64,000 nt of DNA from Nitrosomonas sp. (lineage in GTDB: Bacteria; Pseudomonadota; Gammaproteobacteria; Burkholderiales; Nitrosomonadaceae). The position numbers were made by a program, and so were the translations under genes. Every line of letters begins with the position of its first letter. Positions within the stretch are counted from its first letter, which is position 1. Location of the stretch: NCBI GenBank assembly GCA_016708955.1, contig JADJES010000001.1:248001-312000 (forward strand). Reading direction: 5' to 3'. The notes below the pieces were generated by a model. The model searched no databases. It was not told the DNA's origin and worked only from the letters and a program-made list of their open reading frames with translations. Shown piece by piece: positions 37,039 through 51,107 of this stretch.

Positions 37039-38253
37039 TTAGGCTTGCGCTGTTTTGATAAAGCCGTGTTGAATCAGCGTTTTGATCCAACGTGCAGCAT
37101 TACGCTGAACCGAAAGTTTCTCATAGTCAGTGGCGCTGTCCCGGTAATGTTCGCGCCGCTTGAACATGAAGAAGATGGTGCGTAATATTTTGTGTCCCAG
37201 TGCCACAATGGCGCGCTTGTATCCACGGCGCACGATGAGGAGCTGAACTTTGCTTTAAAAGCAGAAGTGGTTCGGCTGGCAGCGTGAGCAAATTCACATA
37301 GAAGACGACGAACATAAGCGTTGCCTTTGCGTGTCCGCCCGATTTATGCTTACCCGCTGATTCGTTATTGCCTGGACAGATACCAACCCATGAACACAGG
37401 CGATCCGCGCTGCCAAAGGCATCCATATTGTTGCCGATTTCTACCAGCAGCAGGGCCGCGCCGATGAGATCGACACCGGGTAGGGTTTGCAGTAACACCA
37501 GCCAGTTGTGTTCGCTTTCCAGTCCGGCAAGCAAGCGTTGGTCAAACCGAGCGATGCGTTGTTCGATTTCCTCGATAGCTGCATCAATTCATTGAGCACG
37601 AAGCGGTGGCTTTCGGTTAATTCTCCTGCAAGGCATCGAACAATTCTTCACGGCTGGCTTTGAGCCGTCGTGATGCGAATTTCAAAACCTCCTGGGGCAT
37701 TTTGTTTGCGATAAGCGCTTGATCATGGCGCGGGCCGATTGCCCATGAACATCGCTGACCACGACACCCAGGCGTATGCCGCCATCGGCGAGAATCTGTG
37801 TAAACGATTCTTTTCAGATGCAAGCTGTCCGGTCAGCTTTTGCCGTTGCCGGGCAATCAAACGCAATTCGCGCATTTTGCGGGCGGAATAAACGATGCAC
37901 GCAGCAATCCGGCACGCGACAACGTTGCCAGCCATTGTGCATCGTTGATATCTGTTTTGCGTCCGGGAACATTTTTGACATGCCGGGCGTTCACGACTTT
38001 TGCACGAATGCCTGTCGCCCAATGCCGCGTAAGGACTTTTCCAGTAGATGCCGGTGCTTTCCATCACAACTTCGTCAGGCTGCAATTGAACCACCCACTG
38101 CGCCAGCGCGCGTCGGTCTTTCTTGAATGTACCAAATTGACGCTGCTCAATCCGTATCAAACCGTCGCATTCTTCGATCAGTGCGCAGGCTGTAATCTGT
38201 GCTTGATGCACATCGAGTCCAATAACACGTTTGTAAAGCGCGACCAATTCCAT
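37039..38253 (-). pseudogene. IS110 recombinase, copy B, frameshifted
   Basis: From ATG 38253 the first 90 or so codons are in one frame: MELVALYKRVIGLDVHQAQI, QRQFGTFKKDRRALAQWVVQ and VVMESTGIYWKSPYAAL. A frame change follows near 38020, then later pieces KMRELRLIARQRQKLTGQLA and LVLLQTLPGVDLIGAALLLV (37127-37534). The transposase_20 helix-hairpin-helix part is the latter. D, E and D of the DEDD domain are visible. Combining the intact stretches of copies A and B gives one continuous recombinase. Confidence 0.85.
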
Positions 38254-38506
38254 AATTCCTCCATTCAATTTATACTCGTGAATGGAAGGCGGCGGATGCC
38301 GGAACTGAGAATGCCTGAAGGCAATTATCTGCCTTCGGCCTGTTTAACGTGCGCTCTCTATGGAAGCAATCCGGTTCGAGTCAGTTCGGCGGGTCACGTT
38401 AGAGTGCGGGATCAAGTCACCAAAATCTGTGCGACCTCTCCCCGCCACCTCCCACCTCAAGTTTCTTTCATGATCAGGGGTGGCGTCTACCGCAATGTGC
38501 GTTAGA
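38254..38506 (-). ncRNA. candidate bridge RNA region of IS110 copy B
   Basis: This is the 253-base non-coding left end, nearly identical to 16758-17013 of copy A. By family knowledge it would encode the bridge RNA that guides target choice. Conservation between two otherwise decayed copies and the location upstream of the recombinase support it. No structure was computed. Confidence 0.4.
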
Positions 38507-38529
38507 TAGAATAATCGAGCAATCCAAAT

Positions 38530-39126
38530 TTACTTGCTTTCATTACTGTTCTTATTTTTATACTCTAATGCTCGCCATACTGTCCTGACATCAACAAGAT
38601 CATGTTGAATCAAAAGTGTAATGGCAATCTCTTCAATAGCTGCATAAAGACAAAATAAGGCAGCAATCCTGAAGGGCCAGTCGAGCAATCCGGTAAAAAG
38701 TAAAATGTAGCTTACTACGGTTACAGCCACAGCGAGTTTAACACTCCATGTGTGGTAGCTAATAATGCTATGAAATTTGATGAAGCCAACGATCACTGGT
38801 AGAGTAAAACTAAGAACAATGATAATAAAATAAAGTTTCTCTCGTAGCATGATGTCTGGCCATAATATCCAGGCACAGATTGCCATTGTTGAATAGATTA
38901 TGAAATCACCCCAACTATCAAGGTGCGAACCCATCGTAGTTATTTGGTTTAATATCCTGGCAAGAAACCCATCAAGTACGTCGGTAAATACCGCAAATAA
39001 CAATGCCCCAATAAACCAGTAGGGTTGTTGAGTAAATGCAAAGTAAAACAATACTGGCGCCATCAATATCCGGATTAGGCTAACCATGTTAGGTAAATTA
39101 AATATTTGATCTTTAATGTGATCCAT
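38530..39126 (-). CDS. CDP-alcohol phosphatidyltransferase family protein
   Basis: The 198-residue integral membrane protein has about six hydrophobic helices. The full signature is visible: D-x2-DG-x2-AR as DVLDGFLAR, then G-x3-D-x3-D as GSHLDSWGD (about residues 45-73). Family members transfer a phosphoalcohol from CDP-alcohols to make phospholipids such as phosphatidylglycerol phosphate. Which alcohol is used cannot be told. It is isolated between IS110 copy B and repeats, so it may be recently acquired or relocated. Confidence 0.88.
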   Translation of the reverse strand: MDHIKDQIFNLPNMVSLIRILMAPVLFYFAFTQQPYWFIGALLFAVFTDVLDGFLARILNQITTMGSHLDSWGDFIIYSTMAICAWILWPDIMLREKLYFIIIVLSFTLPVIVGFIKFHSIISYHTWSVKLAVAVTVVSYILLFTGLLDWPFRIAALFCLYAAIEEIAITLLIQHDLVDVRTVWRALEYKNKNSNESK

Positions 39127-39208
39127 AATAATAACCTTCGGATAGTTAACTTACCCCCGGCAGAGCCGGAGGCTTATCGAACGAGTCTTTCAAAGGGGCT
39201 ATCTTTGA

Positions 39209-39375
39209 GGGCCGTAGGGTGCAATAGCGGCCTTCCGCGTATTTGCCCACGGGGAGTTTTCATGGGGCGCAATACAGCTATCGCCTAGATCGTTGGAGTC
39301 AGGTACAGAATCACGAATTCTGATTGTAAAACAAAAAATATCTTCATCGACAAAATTCTAAATTCGCAACCTGTC
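39209..39375. repeat. 167-bp repeat, direct copy of 36781-36945
   Basis: This is a diverged direct repeat of 36781-36945 with the same hairpin core (GGTGCAATAGCGG..CCGCGTATT) and the same end AATTCGCAACCTGTC. It ends four bases before the transposase fragment frame opens. Confidence 0.8.
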
Positions 39376-39378
39376 CCT

Positions 39379-40359
39379 ATGTTTTCAGAAACTGCGTGTG
39401 TGCATCTGGCCATTGCCGACACCAGCGTCAAACTGTTGTATGGTCACCAGGCAGGTGCCGAGATTGGCCACAACCCAACCAAGCCGGGGCGGCCGAGCCA
39501 TACTTTGCACACCTACTGGATCGGCAACATTCGGCTGGTGCTCGATGTCGAGGTACAAAGCGGTAAAGCCAGTGCGGCGAAACATGGCCTGCCACGCTTG
39601 TGCCAGCTAATCGAGCGGCAATGGCAGCAAGGCGACTGGCAGAACGCAGGGCAAGGCTTTGACGCGGTGGAAGGCAAACTCCGGCTGACGGGCTGGAGTG
39701 GTGCGCGGCGTGTAGTGGTACTGCGGCGGCGAATCAAAGACAGCATGGCGGCAGCCGAGACGAGCAATGAGAACCAGCAGCCGACGCTCCACTTCATTGA
39801 CCATTCAGACAAGGTTAAACTCTGGGAGTACGCTATATTGGTGACCAATACAGACTACTCCCTCGACGCCATTGGCCAGTTATACCGGGATCGGGCCGAC
39901 TGCGAGAATGGCTTCGATGAGCTGAAAAACCAATGGGGCTGGGGTGGCTATACCACGCATGATCTGGAACGTTGCAACCTCTCGGCGCGGGCAGTCGCGC
40001 TCATCTACAATTGGTGGAGTTGGTATGTCAGACTGGCACACCCGAAGACACGCCTGGAGGCAATCACTAGCCGTCCCATGCTGCTCAGCGGCATTGCCCG
40101 CCTGACCCAGCATGCCGGTCAATCCCGATTGCTGCTCACTCTGACTCACGCAGCCGAAGATCATATCAAGTCGATGATCGCCAACGCCAATATACGAAAG
40201 AGTCTTGATTATGTTCTGGAAAATGCGCCTCAGTTGACCAAAGCGGATCGTTGGGGCGTACTTGCACGCTATATCATTAACAAAATTATTGCGACCAAAC
40301 CGAAAAATTCACAGCTCCTCGACTTCCTTCCACCCTCTTTGGCCATTGAAGTGACCTAA
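39379..40359 (+). pseudogene. 5'-truncated DDE transposase (IS1380/IS4-like)
   Basis: The 326-codon frame covers the catalytic core of a DDE transposase. It includes IADTSVKLLYGHQAGAEIGH with a likely first aspartate, LVLDVEVQSGKA, and the YREK-like region LYRDRADCENGFDELKNQWG with the final glutamate. The N-terminal DNA-binding part is missing. The first bases (39389-39414) are not transposase. They are an inverted match to the start of the Rhs cassettes (ATGCACACACGCAGTTTC). The gene is therefore a fusion product of rearrangement and is unlikely to be active. Confidence 0.75.
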
Positions 40360-40541
40360 CAGAGGAATTTAGGATAAAATAGACTTGCCCAGACAAAACA
40401 GCAAAATCTCACTGAAAAGGGCTACTCACTGGATCTAGGCTGGCTATTATGGGGATTTGGCAGTGTGGAACATAATTGAATTTCTCTCGCCCAAAAACCT
40501 GTCAAGTATTTTTTAATTATTGGGGAGGGGTGAGTAGTTAC

Positions 40542-40772
40542 TTATCGCTTTTTGAGTATAAAGATAAATTCATCCACGGTCTGCGACAAAGACAATAACT
40601 CATTCCCCGTTTGCTCGGCAAAAACCTGGAAATCAATCATGGAACCCGGGTCAGTGGCCACAATTTTCAAAGTTTGTCCGCTGGTCATTCCAGCCAGCGA
40701 TTGTTTGGTGCGCAAGATGGGCAATGGGCAAACCAAGCCGCGTGCATCCAGTTCTTTGTCTATTTTCTGCAT
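40542..40772 (-). CDS. tusA: TusA family sulfurtransferase
   Basis: The 76-residue protein has the family motif LDARGLVCPLPILRTKQSL with the CPxP cysteine at residue 15, and later ATDPGSMIDF. TusA-type proteins carry a persulfide for tRNA thiolation or sulfur oxidation. Length is typical for the single-domain form. The gene is flanked by a transposase remnant and the hybrid kinase gene on the same strand. Confidence 0.92.
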   Translation of the reverse strand: MQKIDKELDARGLVCPLPILRTKQSLAGMTSGQTLKIVATDPGSMIDFQVFAEQTGNELLSLSQTVDEFIFILKKR

Positions 40773-40812
40773 TTCGGTAAAGTAAGTTGGCTAATATCAG
40801 ATTCTAAAGAGT

Positions 40813-45463
<4,651 letters not shown>

Positions 45464-46138
45464 GAATTATGGCTTAAAGTAATTGAATAAACAGTTAAAG
45501 CCGATTTGAGTGGAATAATTTGAGTAGTAAAGCCTTAGGTGTAGAGATTATCACGGCAATGATTAAAACAAAATGTTCGGTAGCGCTGATCGGTATCTGG
45601 GTGTTTTTATTTGCAAGTAGTTTCATGTTCTATCCGCACAGTTCTGCGCGAACACTCAAAACCAAACAGAAACTTCGTTGGTGATAGTTGATTCCTCCGA
45701 ATGATTATTCGTGGTTTGTATTTTCCGGTATTCATTGGATTTTGGTATTAATTGCTTTAAGGTGCTTTTTTTATCAAGTTATATCCGAGCTCAACAGGTA
45801 AAATACTCAATTGAATATATAAATAATGCCATTTGATTGGTCTGATCGATCAATCAAAAGAATGTATTATGAGTAATCATATAATTTTAGTGCTTTGTTG
45901 TGCTGTACTTTCAAGCTTTTTATATTTGAATCGAAGGGCATTATTTTGTGATGTTTCCTTACGATTGATTCAATACGGGACGCCTCTAAAGATATTTCTG
46001 GGCTGTGTACTTAATAACAGATGATTTTCTTGTGGAACCAATAATTCGAGTTTGTATCTGAATTGGCAGTGAAATATTTTCAGGATGCCTAATTTTTATG
46101 CGTTTTCTCCTTGCACTGATGAAGCGGCCGAGTAGATT
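45464..46138. other. 675-base region without a clear gene
   Basis: The strongest candidate is a 41-codon plus-strand frame at 45559-45684 (MIKTKCSVALIGIWVFLFAS, then a basic tail) that looks like a signal or single membrane helix. A 63-codon frame at 45833-46024 has no recognisable features. Base composition is AT-rich. No tRNA, repeat or terminator is evident. Confidence 0.4.
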
Positions 46139-46822
46139 ATGCTGTACTTAATATTTGTTATTGCAATGACGGCACTTATTGTCGGGCCGTCTTACTGGGT
46201 CAAGCATACCCTTAAGAAGTACAGTTACCCCGAAGATCGATATCCAGGTACTGGTGGAGAGCTGGCGCGCATTTTATTGGATTGGGCCAACTTACAAGCG
46301 GTTAAGGTGGAGGTGACGGAGCAAGGTGATCATTATGATCCGTTAGAGAAAGCTGTACGTTTGACAGCGGACAAATTTAATGGCAAATCGTTGACAGCAA
46401 TTACCGTGGCTGCGCATGAAGTGGGGCACGCAATCCAAGACCGGGATGGTTATTTGCCGCTAAAATTACGTACGCGATTGATACAAATCGCTGCTCCGGC
46501 TGAAAAACTGGGTGCTGCTATTTTGATGATGGCTCCTGTCATTACAGTGATTACCCGGGCGCCGATCGCCGGTGCATTGTTTTTTGCCGGTGGCTTGTTA
46601 ACGTTGGGTACCGCGACGGTCGTGCATTTGATTACCCTTCCGATGGAAATGCACGCGAGTTTTGCACGTGCACTGCCGATGCTGGAGCACGGTAAGTACT
46701 TGATTCAAGGGGATGAGCCGCATGCACGTAAAATCCTGCGCGCAGCTGCCTGGACTTATGTTTCAGCCTCTCTTATGACACTGCTCAATATCGGCAGGTG
46801 GTGGGCAATTCTTCGACGCTAG
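46139..46822 (+). CDS. neutral zinc metallopeptidase, YugP family
   Basis: The 227-residue membrane protein has the zinc motif HEVGH in VAAHEVGHAIQDRDGYLPLK (about residues 97-101), which is diagnostic of the YugP/DUF2268-like Zn peptidase_2 family. Membrane segments lie at the N-terminus, near 125-165 and near the C-terminus. Substrates are unknown. It precedes the secretion operon by about 150 bases on the same strand but has its own end; a functional link is not shown. Confidence 0.87.
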   Translation: MLYLIFVIAMTALIVGPSYWVKHTLKKYSYPEDRYPGTGGELARILLDWANLQAVKVEVTEQGDHYDPLEKAVRLTADKFNGKSLTAITVAAHEVGHAIQDRDGYLPLKLRTRLIQIAAPAEKLGAAILMMAPVITVITRAPIAGALFFAGGLLTLGTATVVHLITLPMEMHASFARALPMLEHGKYLIQGDEPHARKILRAAAWTYVSASLMTLLNIGRWWAILRR

Positions 46823-46868
46823 CTGTTTTGGATTTGTATGGTTCCAGTATTTTATGCTATATGCAGTC

Positions 46869-46897
46869 TTGACCCTGTCATATAAGCGACTTACCAT
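46869..46897 (+). promoter_or_regulatory. possible promoter of the secretion operon
   Basis: TTGACC (46869-46874) and TACCAT (46892-46897) are separated by 17 bases. This is a fair sigma-70 match lying 80 bases upstream of the first pseudopilin gene. The -10 box matches consensus at only four positions. Confidence 0.35.
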
Positions 46898-46976
46898 GCG
46901 AGTATTTGATGGTAACTATCTATTTAAATACAAGTAAAATAATCATCAGCAATCTCTTCAGTTAAAAAGGACAAAT

Positions 46977-47411
46977 ATGATGCATTTGGTTAAACGACAA
47001 AAGGCGAAAGCCGAGCGTGGGTTTACACTTCTTGAGTTGCTCGTTGTGATGGTCATCATTGGTTTGCTAGCTGCCTATGTCGGGCCGAAATACTTTTCAC
47101 AAGTCGGAAAATCGGAAATTAAAATGGCTCAAGCGCAAATCGATGCGTTGGAAAAGGCATTGCATCAATATCGTTTAGATGTGGGAAGCTATCCAGCAAC
47201 CGAGCTGGGATTAACTGCACTGGTCACACGGCCCAATAATGAACCAAGATGGCAAGGGCCTTATCTTTCAAAATTGCCGCCAGCGGATCCTTGGGGACGT
47301 GCCTATGTCTATAAATATCCTGGCGAACGCGCGGAATTCGATTTACTCTCCTTCGGGAAGGATGGGCAGCCGGGCGGTGAGGGTGAGGCAGCTGATATAA
47401 CAAATTGGTAA
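46977..47411 (+). CDS. gspG: major pseudopilin GspG
   Basis: The 144-residue protein has a short basic leader and the prepilin peptidase site G-FTLLELLVVMVIIGLLAA (cleavage after the Gly at about residue 15). The calcium-binding GspG C-terminal region PWGRAYVYKYPG and LSFGKDGQPGGEGEAADI is conserved. It should form the pseudopilus in the periplasm. It is the first gene of a tight operon running to 56879. Two ATG codons (46977, 46980) are possible starts. Confidence 0.93.
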   Translation: MMHLVKRQKAKAERGFTLLELLVVMVIIGLLAAYVGPKYFSQVGKSEIKMAQAQIDALEKALHQYRLDVGSYPATELGLTALVTRPNNEPRWQGPYLSKLPPADPWGRAYVYKYPGERAEFDLLSFGKDGQPGGEGEAADITNW

Positions 47412-47420
47412 ATCCTAGTA

Positions 47421-48605
47421 ATGCGTTATGAAGTGAAAGCAGTTTTGTCCGGGCAAGGTACTGTGTACCTTGAACTGGAGGCTAACAGCGAAGAGGAAGC
47501 TCGTCTTCAGGTTGTTGAGCAAGGTGGCATGGTTTTAAGTATACGGCGAAGCTTCTCTGGTTTTTCACTGAAATCGAAAAGCCATTTTCCATTAGTGCAT
47601 TTCAGCCAGGAATTGCTTTCACTTCAAACTGCAGGGCTCAGCCTGGTAGAAAGTATTGAAACCTTGCTGGAGAAAGAACAAGACACCGGTAATCGCAAAA
47701 TTATCCAGAATATCCTTGCAAGACTTTATGAAGGTGTAACCTTCTCACAGGCACTGGGAGAGTATCCCCAGGCATTCCCGCCTTTGTATATTGCAACAGT
47801 GCGTGCCAGTGAACGTACTGGAGATCTTGCGGAAGCTTTAACACGATTTATTACTTACCAAACCCAGATGGACTTTGTACGCAAGAAACTGGTCGGTGCA
47901 TCGATCTATCCTGTGCTGTTGCTGGTTATCGGTTTTCTGGTTTCTATCTTCTTGCTGGTATTTGTTGTTCCAAAATTCAGTGCCATTTATGATGATATGG
48001 GCAGTGATTTGCCCTGGCTTTCGCTATTATTGATTAAATGGGGGCATTTTGTTCATGAACGTGGCTGGGAATTGGCCATTGCAACGGTGATCCTGCTGGC
48101 CGTGACAGTTTACACAGTAAGCCGGCCAGCCTTTCGCGCCAATGTCATGCGATTATTGTGGCGCATTCCCGCGATTGGGGAGCACATGCGTGTTTATCAA
48201 CTGGCGCGTTTTTACAAAACACTGGGAATGCTGTTGCGTGGCGGAATTCCGATTACCCAAGCACTGGAAATGGTCAGTGGGTTGCTGCAACCCCATTTTC
48301 GACCAAACGTGAATGCGGCTGCCAAGCATATTCGTGAAGGCAAAACAATTTCCAGTGCGATGGAACTCGAAGGGCTAACAACCGCAGTGGGGAATCGTAT
48401 GCTCCGCGTTGGCGAGAGAACTGGTTTGATGGGAGATATGATGGAACGAATCGGTAATTTTCATGATGAGGAAATCGCCCGTTGGGTTGAGTGGACAACC
48501 AAACTGATTGAGCCGCTATTGATGGCGGTCATCGGCATTGTGATTGGCGGTATTATTATTCTTATGTATATGCCAATATTTGAATTGGCAGGAAGCATCA
48601 ATTGA
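47421..48605 (+). CDS. gspF: type II secretion inner-membrane platform protein GspF
   Basis: The 394-residue protein has two T2SSF domains and three long membrane helices (about 160-185, 213-235, 365-388). Conserved pieces are FSQELLSLQTAGLSLVESIE and FYKTLGMLLRGGIPITQALE. GspF couples the cytoplasmic ATPase to pseudopilus assembly. Its stop overlaps the next start by four bases. Confidence 0.93.
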   Translation: MRYEVKAVLSGQGTVYLELEANSEEEARLQVVEQGGMVLSIRRSFSGFSLKSKSHFPLVHFSQELLSLQTAGLSLVESIETLLEKEQDTGNRKIIQNILARLYEGVTFSQALGEYPQAFPPLYIATVRASERTGDLAEALTRFITYQTQMDFVRKKLVGASIYPVLLLVIGFLVSIFLLVFVVPKFSAIYDDMGSDLPWLSLLLIKWGHFVHERGWELAIATVILLAVTVYTVSRPAFRANVMRLLWRIPAIGEHMRVYQLARFYKTLGMLLRGGIPITQALEMVSGLLQPHFRPNVNAAAKHIREGKTISSAMELEGLTTAVGNRMLRVGERTGLMGDMMERIGNFHDEEIARWVEWTTKLIEPLLMAVIGIVIGGIIILMYMPIFELAGSIN

Positions 48606-50293
48606 TTGAAGCATCAATACAATCCGGGAACAAGCAACCGATTGATCTCAGTCGCCTGGCTGATGTCCGGCGGAGAGCATTCGAACAAGGCATTTCTGTT
48701 ATCCAGATATTGGATGAAACCGGCGGCTATACACCCGATGAACTGGTACAACAGCTAGGAAAACTACTGCATATGCCGGTGCTGGAAATGAAAGCGATCC
48801 ATGCCTTGAGTCCGGCATTTGATCGATTGCCTTTTGCGGAAGCAATCATGCATGAATGCGTATTATTTCGTCGAGACCAGAACTATTTGCTCGCTGTCAG
48901 TAATCCATTTTCAAACAAATTACGCGCATGGGCTGAAGAACGTTTTGATATGGCTGTTGAATGGTATTTGGTACATCCGGCTGACCTGACCGCTTTTTTT
49001 ACTCAGCAAGAGAAAACCATGCGCGCCATGGATCAAGTATTACCTTCTACTGAGTTAGACAATATACAGAGCGGCATCGAAGATTTATCGTTAAAGAGTA
49101 TCAATGCGGGTACCAGCCAGGTTGTTCGGCTAGTGCATTCTACCTTGTATGACGCGCATAAATCCCAAGCCAGTGATATTCATCTGGAAATGACAACAGG
49201 CGCGCTCTCTATTAAATATCGCATTGATGGCGTGTTAACATCCATTGGTGTGATGCAGGGCGCCGACCTGGCTGAACAAGTCATTTCGCGGATCAAAGTG
49301 ATGTCTGAATTGGATATTGCGGAGCGCCGGGTGCCGCAAGATGGCCGATTTAAGATTTCTATCCAGGGACGGGAAATTGATTTTCGTGTTTCCATCATGC
49401 CGAGTATTTTTGGCGAAGATGCTGTCTTGCGTATTCTTGACCGGCAGGCGTTGTCCGATCATATTGAAGGATTGACATTAAACCAACTGGGTTTTAATCA
49501 AGCAGCCATTGCAATTATTCGCCGCCTTAGCTCGGAACCCTATGGGATGTTGCTGGTTACTGGCCCAACTGGCAGTGGTAAGACGACATCGCTGTATGCC
49601 GCAATTTCGGAAGTGAATCATGGTCATGACAAGATCGTTACTATTGAAGATCCGATTGAATATCAGTTGCCCGGTGTTTTACAAATACCGGTTAATGAGA
49701 AAAAAGGATTGACTTTTGCACGGGGGCTGCGGTCAATCCTGCGTCATGATCCTGATAAGATAATGGTAGGTGAGATTCGGGACGCCGAAACAGCGCAAAT
49801 TGCCATACAGGCTGCGCTGACCGGGCATCTTGTATTTACAACGGTTCATGCCAATAATGTGTTTGATGTCATTGGACGCTTTTCCCATATGGGTGTGGAT
49901 CCTTACAGCTTTGTGTCGGCTTTAAACGGGATCGTTGCGCAGAGATTAGTGCGTTTGTTATGTGTACACTGCGCGGTGGATGAACGTCCGGATGATACAC
50001 TGATTGCAGAATCCGGAATTTCCGCCGACGAAGCGAGTCAATTTAAGTTTCGTAGTGGAAAAGGTTGCGGCCAATGCCGGGGAAGCGGGTATCGGGGAAG
50101 AAATGCGATTGCCGAGATTCTGATTTTGAATGATGAAATCCGCGAACTGATTGTTGCACAAGAGCCGATACGGCGTATCAAAGAAGCGGCACGAAACAAT
50201 GGCACGCGTTTTCTCAGAGAAGGCGCTTTAGATATGGTCAAGCAAGGATTAACCAGCTTAGAGGAGGCAAACCGTGTCACGATTGTGGCGTGA
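48602..50293 (+). CDS. gspE: type II secretion ATPase GspE
   Basis: The 563-residue hexameric ATPase has an N-terminal MshEN-like domain, Walker A GPTGSGKTT (about residues 320-328), the Asp box (VTIEDPIEYQ), Walker B (MVGEIRDAETAQIA) and the His box TGHLVFTTVHAN. A tetracysteine zinc site follows (C-x2-C in LLCVHCA and C-x2-C in GCGQCRGSGY). The start at 48602 (TTG) overlaps the gspF stop. GspE powers pseudopilus extension. Confidence 0.94.
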   Translation: MIEASIQSGNKQPIDLSRLADVRRRAFEQGISVIQILDETGGYTPDELVQQLGKLLHMPVLEMKAIHALSPAFDRLPFAEAIMHECVLFRRDQNYLLAVSNPFSNKLRAWAEERFDMAVEWYLVHPADLTAFFTQQEKTMRAMDQVLPSTELDNIQSGIEDLSLKSINAGTSQVVRLVHSTLYDAHKSQASDIHLEMTTGALSIKYRIDGVLTSIGVMQGADLAEQVISRIKVMSELDIAERRVPQDGRFKISIQGREIDFRVSIMPSIFGEDAVLRILDRQALSDHIEGLTLNQLGFNQAAIAIIRRLSSEPYGMLLVTGPTGSGKTTSLYAAISEVNHGHDKIVTIEDPIEYQLPGVLQIPVNEKKGLTFARGLRSILRHDPDKIMVGEIRDAETAQIAIQAALTGHLVFTTVHANNVFDVIGRFSHMGVDPYSFVSALNGIVAQRLVRLLCVHCAVDERPDDTLIAESGISADEASQFKFRSGKGCGQCRGSGYRGRNAIAEILILNDEIRELIVAQEPIRRIKEAARNNGTRFLREGALDMVKQGLTSLEEANRVTIVA

Positions 50294-51107
50294 TCAGATT
50301 CAAGTTTTTCTGGCGCCTGAACGGGTGGATTTGGTTCGTTCAGCGCGAGGTTTTAAGCCGGTGCAATCCGCTAAAGTGACGGTATTATGCGAGCCTGTTC
50401 AAGGTGTGCCGATGTGGGAATCCGCCTTGCGTCAATTGGAAGAAAAACTGGGGGATGCGGCTGGCACGGAACTGGCGATTACTCTGTCAAATCACTTTGT
50501 TCGCTATGTTGCATTGCCGCCGCAAGCAGAAATAACCTCACCGGAGGAAGTGAAATCTTATGCCACTTTTCGTATGCGCGAAGTTTATGCGGAGCGTGTT
50601 GATTCTTGGATACTCAGTATCAGCGAATGGAGTCCGGTGTATGGTGCGGTTTGTGCGGCAATACCTCGTGATTTGATGGCACGGGTGGAAGAGATGGCTC
50701 TACGTTATCAATTTAAACTGAAAGAAATCGAGCCTTATTTGGCATCCGCTTATGATCGATGGCAAAAGCTGTTGAGTGGCAACAAAATATACTTTGTTGT
50801 GATAGAGACCGGGCGAATTTGTATTGCCCTATTGATAAACGAAACTTGGCACAGTATACGTAATCAACGAATTCTGCAAAATGCGGGGAATGAGCTTCTC
50901 GCTGCGCTGGATCAGGAAGCGGTGCTGTCCGGTAATAAAGAAGCTATTGAGCTGGTTCATTTGTTTGCGCCCGAGCATCCGGATTTAATGTTGCCTGAGA
51001 ACTGTGGATGGCGTGCTGTGCCGATACAAACCGGGCAAATACCCGCGCTTGCGCATTATCCAACTGTGTCGGCCGATTATGCCAGGATGAATCAATGCCT
51101 CGCTTAA
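50274..51107 (+). CDS. PilM/GspL-like actin-fold assembly protein
   Basis: The 277-residue cytoplasmic protein has weak similarity in layout to PilM and the GspL cytoplasmic domain. It has an early beta-rich part, then LSNHFVRYVALPPQAEITSP and a second subdomain, without a transmembrane helix. In type IV pilus and secretion systems this protein links the ATPase to the PilN/GspL membrane helix. It begins with GTG 50274, 20 bases inside gspE. The next gene supplies the PilN-like helix, so the pair would act as a split GspL. Confidence 0.7.
   Translation: MSRLWRDQIQVFLAPERVDLVRSARGFKPVQSAKVTVLCEPVQGVPMWESALRQLEEKLGDAAGTELAITLSNHFVRYVALPPQAEITSPEEVKSYATFRMREVYAERVDSWILSISEWSPVYGAVCAAIPRDLMARVEEMALRYQFKLKEIEPYLASAYDRWQKLLSGNKIYFVVIETGRICIALLINETWHSIRNQRILQNAGNELLAALDQEAVLSGNKEAIELVHLFAPEHPDLMLPENCGWRAVPIQTGQIPALAHYPTVSADYARMNQCLA

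Larger units (their letters stand above)
36964..38506 (-). mobile_element. IS110 family element, copy B
   Basis: This is the reverse-oriented copy of 16758-18249, with the same end sequences and the same organisation: non-coding left end at 38254-38506 and a recombinase gene at 37039-38253. The copies differ by scattered indels at different sites. Both lack terminal inverted repeats, as IS110 members do. Confidence 0.88.

Noticed and set aside
45833..46024. 63-codon plus-strand frame upstream of the YugP-type peptidase
   Set aside because: It has no homology, weak coding character and a Cys-rich composition; it is mentioned only in the gap entry.
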